Shown here in pieces: positions 61,917 through 64,000 of a stretch of 64,000 nt of DNA (positions are counted from its first letter, which is position 1; each line of letters opens with the position of its first letter). A program made the translations under genes and the position numbers. This stretch comes from Oceanispirochaeta crateris. GTDB taxonomy: Bacteria > Spirochaetota > Spirochaetia > DSM-2461. Where the stretch lies: positions 3,638,439 to 3,702,438 of the forward strand of contig NZ_CP036150.1 in the NCBI RefSeq assembly GCF_008329965.1, written 5' to 3'. Under the pieces are notes generated by a model. That model saw nothing but the letters and a program-made list of their open reading frames with translations, was not told the DNA's origin and did not search any database.

Positions 61917-63458
61917 TTATTTCAAAGGAATGAAAAAAGGAGCATGGTTGGATGTGAAAATAGGGGGAGTCCTTTTAAGTATTTCCCTGATTTCTGGAAT
62001 GGCCTGAAAGTCTTTTGATAAGAACTCTCTTACCTGCCGCCTTCCAAAACCGAGGGGGTGGGTAAAGTCTTTATATAGTGACAATTCTCCCTCATAAAAA
62101 TTTCTGGATTCCAATTGCTCCAGTTCCCGGCTCATCACAGGCATACTGAATACGGCGGCATTGATAAAACTGATGTTCTGTCTTTGTTCCAGAATAAAAT
62201 CCCGAGTTCGCAATGCGGCATCCCGGTTCTCGACAGCAGTGCCGAACATGACATAGACAAAAGTTCCTATTCCGGCTCCTCTCAAATTTTGGAGTATGGC
62301 TCTGACCTGATTTAGATGGATTCCTTTCTTCAGTGCATCAAGCACATTCTGATCTCCCGATTCCAGGCCCAGGCAGAGCATGGTACATCCGGATTGGGCC
62401 AGTTGATGACAGAATCCGGGATCTGTGAGTACGGGAAAGAATCGGCTGAAGCTGTACCAGGGTGCTCCGGGCGGATTTTTTGCCAGTTCCTTTATTAGTC
62501 CCAGACTGATTTCGCTGTCAGTAATATGGATGAGAGCCGGATCATGCTTTTTTACAAGAGTTCTCAAGTTGGAAACGACAGCGGATGCTCCTTCTTCGCA
62601 GAAAGGATTATCCTCCCAGTGTTCATTGCAGAAGGTACATTTTTTCCAGGAACATCCAAAGGACGCAGAGTAAGGAAGAATGGGTCCGGGAGCAATATAA
62701 GGTAGTTTATACAAGTCTTCAGGATCGGCCAGTCCTGGACCTTGCCAGTCCTTACCAGCAAAGGCCACGATCGCTTCTTCACCCGGACCTCCTTGAACTT
62801 CATGAACCAGGTCCTTCAGAAAAGAACAATCAGCTGGACCTTTGAGCCAGGATATAATTAACCCGCCTCCCAGTTGAATGCGGACTTCCGGCCACTGCTG
62901 CTTAATATAACCACAGATAGACATTCCTATGAGAGCCTGAGAGAGGTAGCCTATGGATATGCCAACAGTTCCAGACGCATTGGGTTGCAGAAAGTCAGTA
63001 AGCCGTTTAGAAAACCAGGGGTAGAAGAAGGACTCTTCCGGGTGGGTCCAGGCATGAATCAAGTCAGCCTTCTGGAGAGGGGAGCGGTCCTCAATTTCCA
63101 GGTCTGCCGGGGTAATCCTGATTCCTTTCACCGGGGGAAGAGAGGACTGTGCCAAATAACTGAGGTCATTTAGATTTTTCTTATAGCGGTCAAAAGAGGC
63201 GTAGGCATTGGGTGAGGTGTCCCCGGTGGATTTTTCCTGACAAAGGCTCTGCCATAGACGCTCTTTATTCTTTCTTGTCCGCTGAGCCCTGCTGTCTTCC
63301 GGGTCGGCAGCAGGAAGAGTTGTGAGCCAATAATAGGCTTCGGCGGCTCCATCTAATATCTGCACCTCTTCTCCCGCGGATCTCAGGGCGGCAGAAAGCT
63401 TTAGAAGGGCGACAGGAGGTTCGCAGTTGCGCAATGAAGGAGGGTTGATCAGTACCAT
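61917..63458 (-). CDS. B12-binding-type radical SAM protein
   Basis: The frame opens at TTG 63494, but that overlaps the next gene; ATG at 63458 begins MVLINPPSLRNC, the usual start of the cobalamin-binding-like domain in this family, and gives 513 residues. The iron-sulfur motif is CSWKKCTFC, with four residues between the first two cysteines instead of the textbook three. A radical SAM barrel follows, with GLESGDQNVLDALKKG and a C-terminal tail ending in FIPLK. The reaction is unknown; relatives act in methylation and RiPP maturation. No RiPP precursor was seen nearby. Confidence 0.85.
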   Translation of the reverse strand: MVLINPPSLRNCEPPVALLKLSAALRSAGEEVQILDGAAEAYYWLTTLPAADPEDSRAQRTRKNKERLWQSLCQEKSTGDTSPNAYASFDRYKKNLNDLSYLAQSSLPPVKGIRITPADLEIEDRSPLQKADLIHAWTHPEESFFYPWFSKRLTDFLQPNASGTVGISIGYLSQALIGMSICGYIKQQWPEVRIQLGGGLIISWLKGPADCSFLKDLVHEVQGGPGEEAIVAFAGKDWQGPGLADPEDLYKLPYIAPGPILPYSASFGCSWKKCTFCNEHWEDNPFCEEGASAVVSNLRTLVKKHDPALIHITDSEISLGLIKELAKNPPGAPWYSFSRFFPVLTDPGFCHQLAQSGCTMLCLGLESGDQNVLDALKKGIHLNQVRAILQNLRGAGIGTFVYVMFGTAVENRDAALRTRDFILEQRQNISFINAAVFSMPVMSRELEQLESRNFYEGELSLYKDFTHPLGFGRRQVREFLSKDFQAIPEIREILKRTPPIFTSNHAPFFIPLK

Positions 63459-63465
63459 TTTGAGC

Positions 63466-63993
63466 TCATAAGGGAAGACCGCCCCGAAGTTCAATATTTA
63501 AGGATCTCCAAGAGGGAAGAAAGCGGTCCATTAGCGATTTGAATTGTTTATTATGTCCTCGTTCAAGCAGATGAGCCAATTCATGGACTAGGACGTACTC
63601 CAGTATTTCCGGCTTCATTGTGATCAGTTCCAAATTCAGCCAGATTCTGCGGCTAACAGTATTGCAGCTTCCCCAGCGGGTATTCATCTTTCTTATCTTC
63701 CATTCCTGAGGCTCTACTCCCATCTTGTCAGCCCAGTACGTGATCAAGCTGTCCATCATGTCTTTCATCTTTGTTCTATACCAGGATTCAATTTTCTGTT
63801 TTCTTTGGTGAGGGAGTGAATTGGCTTTCTCCTCTATGATGATTTGATCCCCTTTTATCTGGGGAGGGCCCGGCCGGGATGTTTCGATTATAGTTATTGT
63901 GTAGGGTTCACCCAGGAAGAGAATTGTATCTCCATTGTTGTAGTTTTGCTGAGTTAGAGGATGAACAGCCTTTATGGTTTTTTTCTGTTTCAT
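63466..63993 (-). CDS. YgjP/SprT-like zinc metallopeptidase, possibly partial at the window edge
   Basis: A 175-residue protein with the zinc motif VHELAHLLERGHNKQF, in which HExxH and a following histidine bind the metal, and GVEPQEWKIRKMNTRWGSC, a family stretch before the active site. This fits the YgjP/DUF45 (SprT-like) domain, seen in restriction-modification and DNA-repair settings. The ATG at 63993 is only seven bases from the window end, so an earlier start may be missing. It precedes the radical SAM gene by 7 bases in the same direction; the functional link is unknown. Confidence 0.82.
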   Translation of the reverse strand: MKQKKTIKAVHPLTQQNYNNGDTILFLGEPYTITIIETSRPGPPQIKGDQIIIEEKANSLPHQRKQKIESWYRTKMKDMMDSLITYWADKMGVEPQEWKIRKMNTRWGSCNTVSRRIWLNLELITMKPEILEYVLVHELAHLLERGHNKQFKSLMDRFLPSWRSLNIELRGGLPL

Positions 63994-64000
63994 GATCCAC

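Noticed and set aside
1-64000. CRISPR array, prophage or intact insertion sequence
   Set aside because: No regularly spaced repeats, integrase, transposase or phage structural genes were seen; genes are metabolic and regulatory throughout.

Overview
The window most likely comes from a free-living, saccharolytic spirochaete. This is inference, not a database match. The basis is the spirochaete-style signal peptides and lipoboxes of the sugar-binding proteins (ends such as FAEGKKD, FAAGQQD, VSCGGK), three ribose-type ABC importers, a YesN/YesM-type regulator pair and a TRAP system. No rRNA, tRNA, CRISPR array or intact mobile element was recognised.

Layout. (1) 1-7678, locus A: a minus-strand operon (NtrC-type regulator, then a soluble protein joining a sugar-importer ATPase domain to a PAS-histidine kinase, then a membrane sensor cut by the window edge) diverges from a ribose-type ABC importer that has a sigma-54 promoter. 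(2) 8075-13296: a 2-oxoacid dehydrogenase complex (E2, E3, fused E1 alpha-beta). (3) 13355-17203: a secreted endonuclease/phosphatase-fold protein and a large glutamate dehydrogenase. (4) 17282-25606, locus B: AraC-type response regulator, YesM-type kinase and membrane-tethered sugar-binding protein, followed by a second ABC importer. (5) 25717-27191: LrgAB and an aminotransferase relic. (6) 27301-34840: TRAP transporter, Rid protein, two GntR regulators, iron-type alcohol dehydrogenase and a LarA-family racemase, probably for a hydroxy acid. (7) 34837-41678: DTW protein, tandem FMN-binding protein, LysM protein, lipoprotein, PHP protein, cysteine-cluster protein and acyl-CoA synthetase. (8) 42001-48797: a sugar/polyol operon (SDR, sorbose-1-phosphate reductase-like enzyme, rhamnulokinase-like kinase, HAD phosphatase, transketolase). 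(9) 49783-54817: sugar-acid or polyol dehydrogenases, a LacI regulator and a ribokinase-family kinase. (10) 54932-61904, locus C: a second NtrC regulator plus ABC-kinase fusion, followed by a third ABC importer, again behind a sigma-54 promoter. (11) 61917-63993: a radical SAM protein and a YgjP-type metallopeptidase.

The most interesting system is the module repeated at loci A and C. Each pairs a sigma-54 activator with a cytosolic kinase whose N-terminus looks like the first half of an MglA/RbsA-type ATPase and whose second ATPase half is replaced by PAS-HisKA-HATPase. Each sits next to a complete ribose-type importer preceded by a near-consensus -24/-12 promoter. The simplest hypothesis is a signalling device in which an ATPase-like domain reads the state of the importer, or of its nucleotide, and controls importer transcription through RpoN. 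Locus B controls the same importer type by a different route, a tripartite binding protein-YesM-YesN system.
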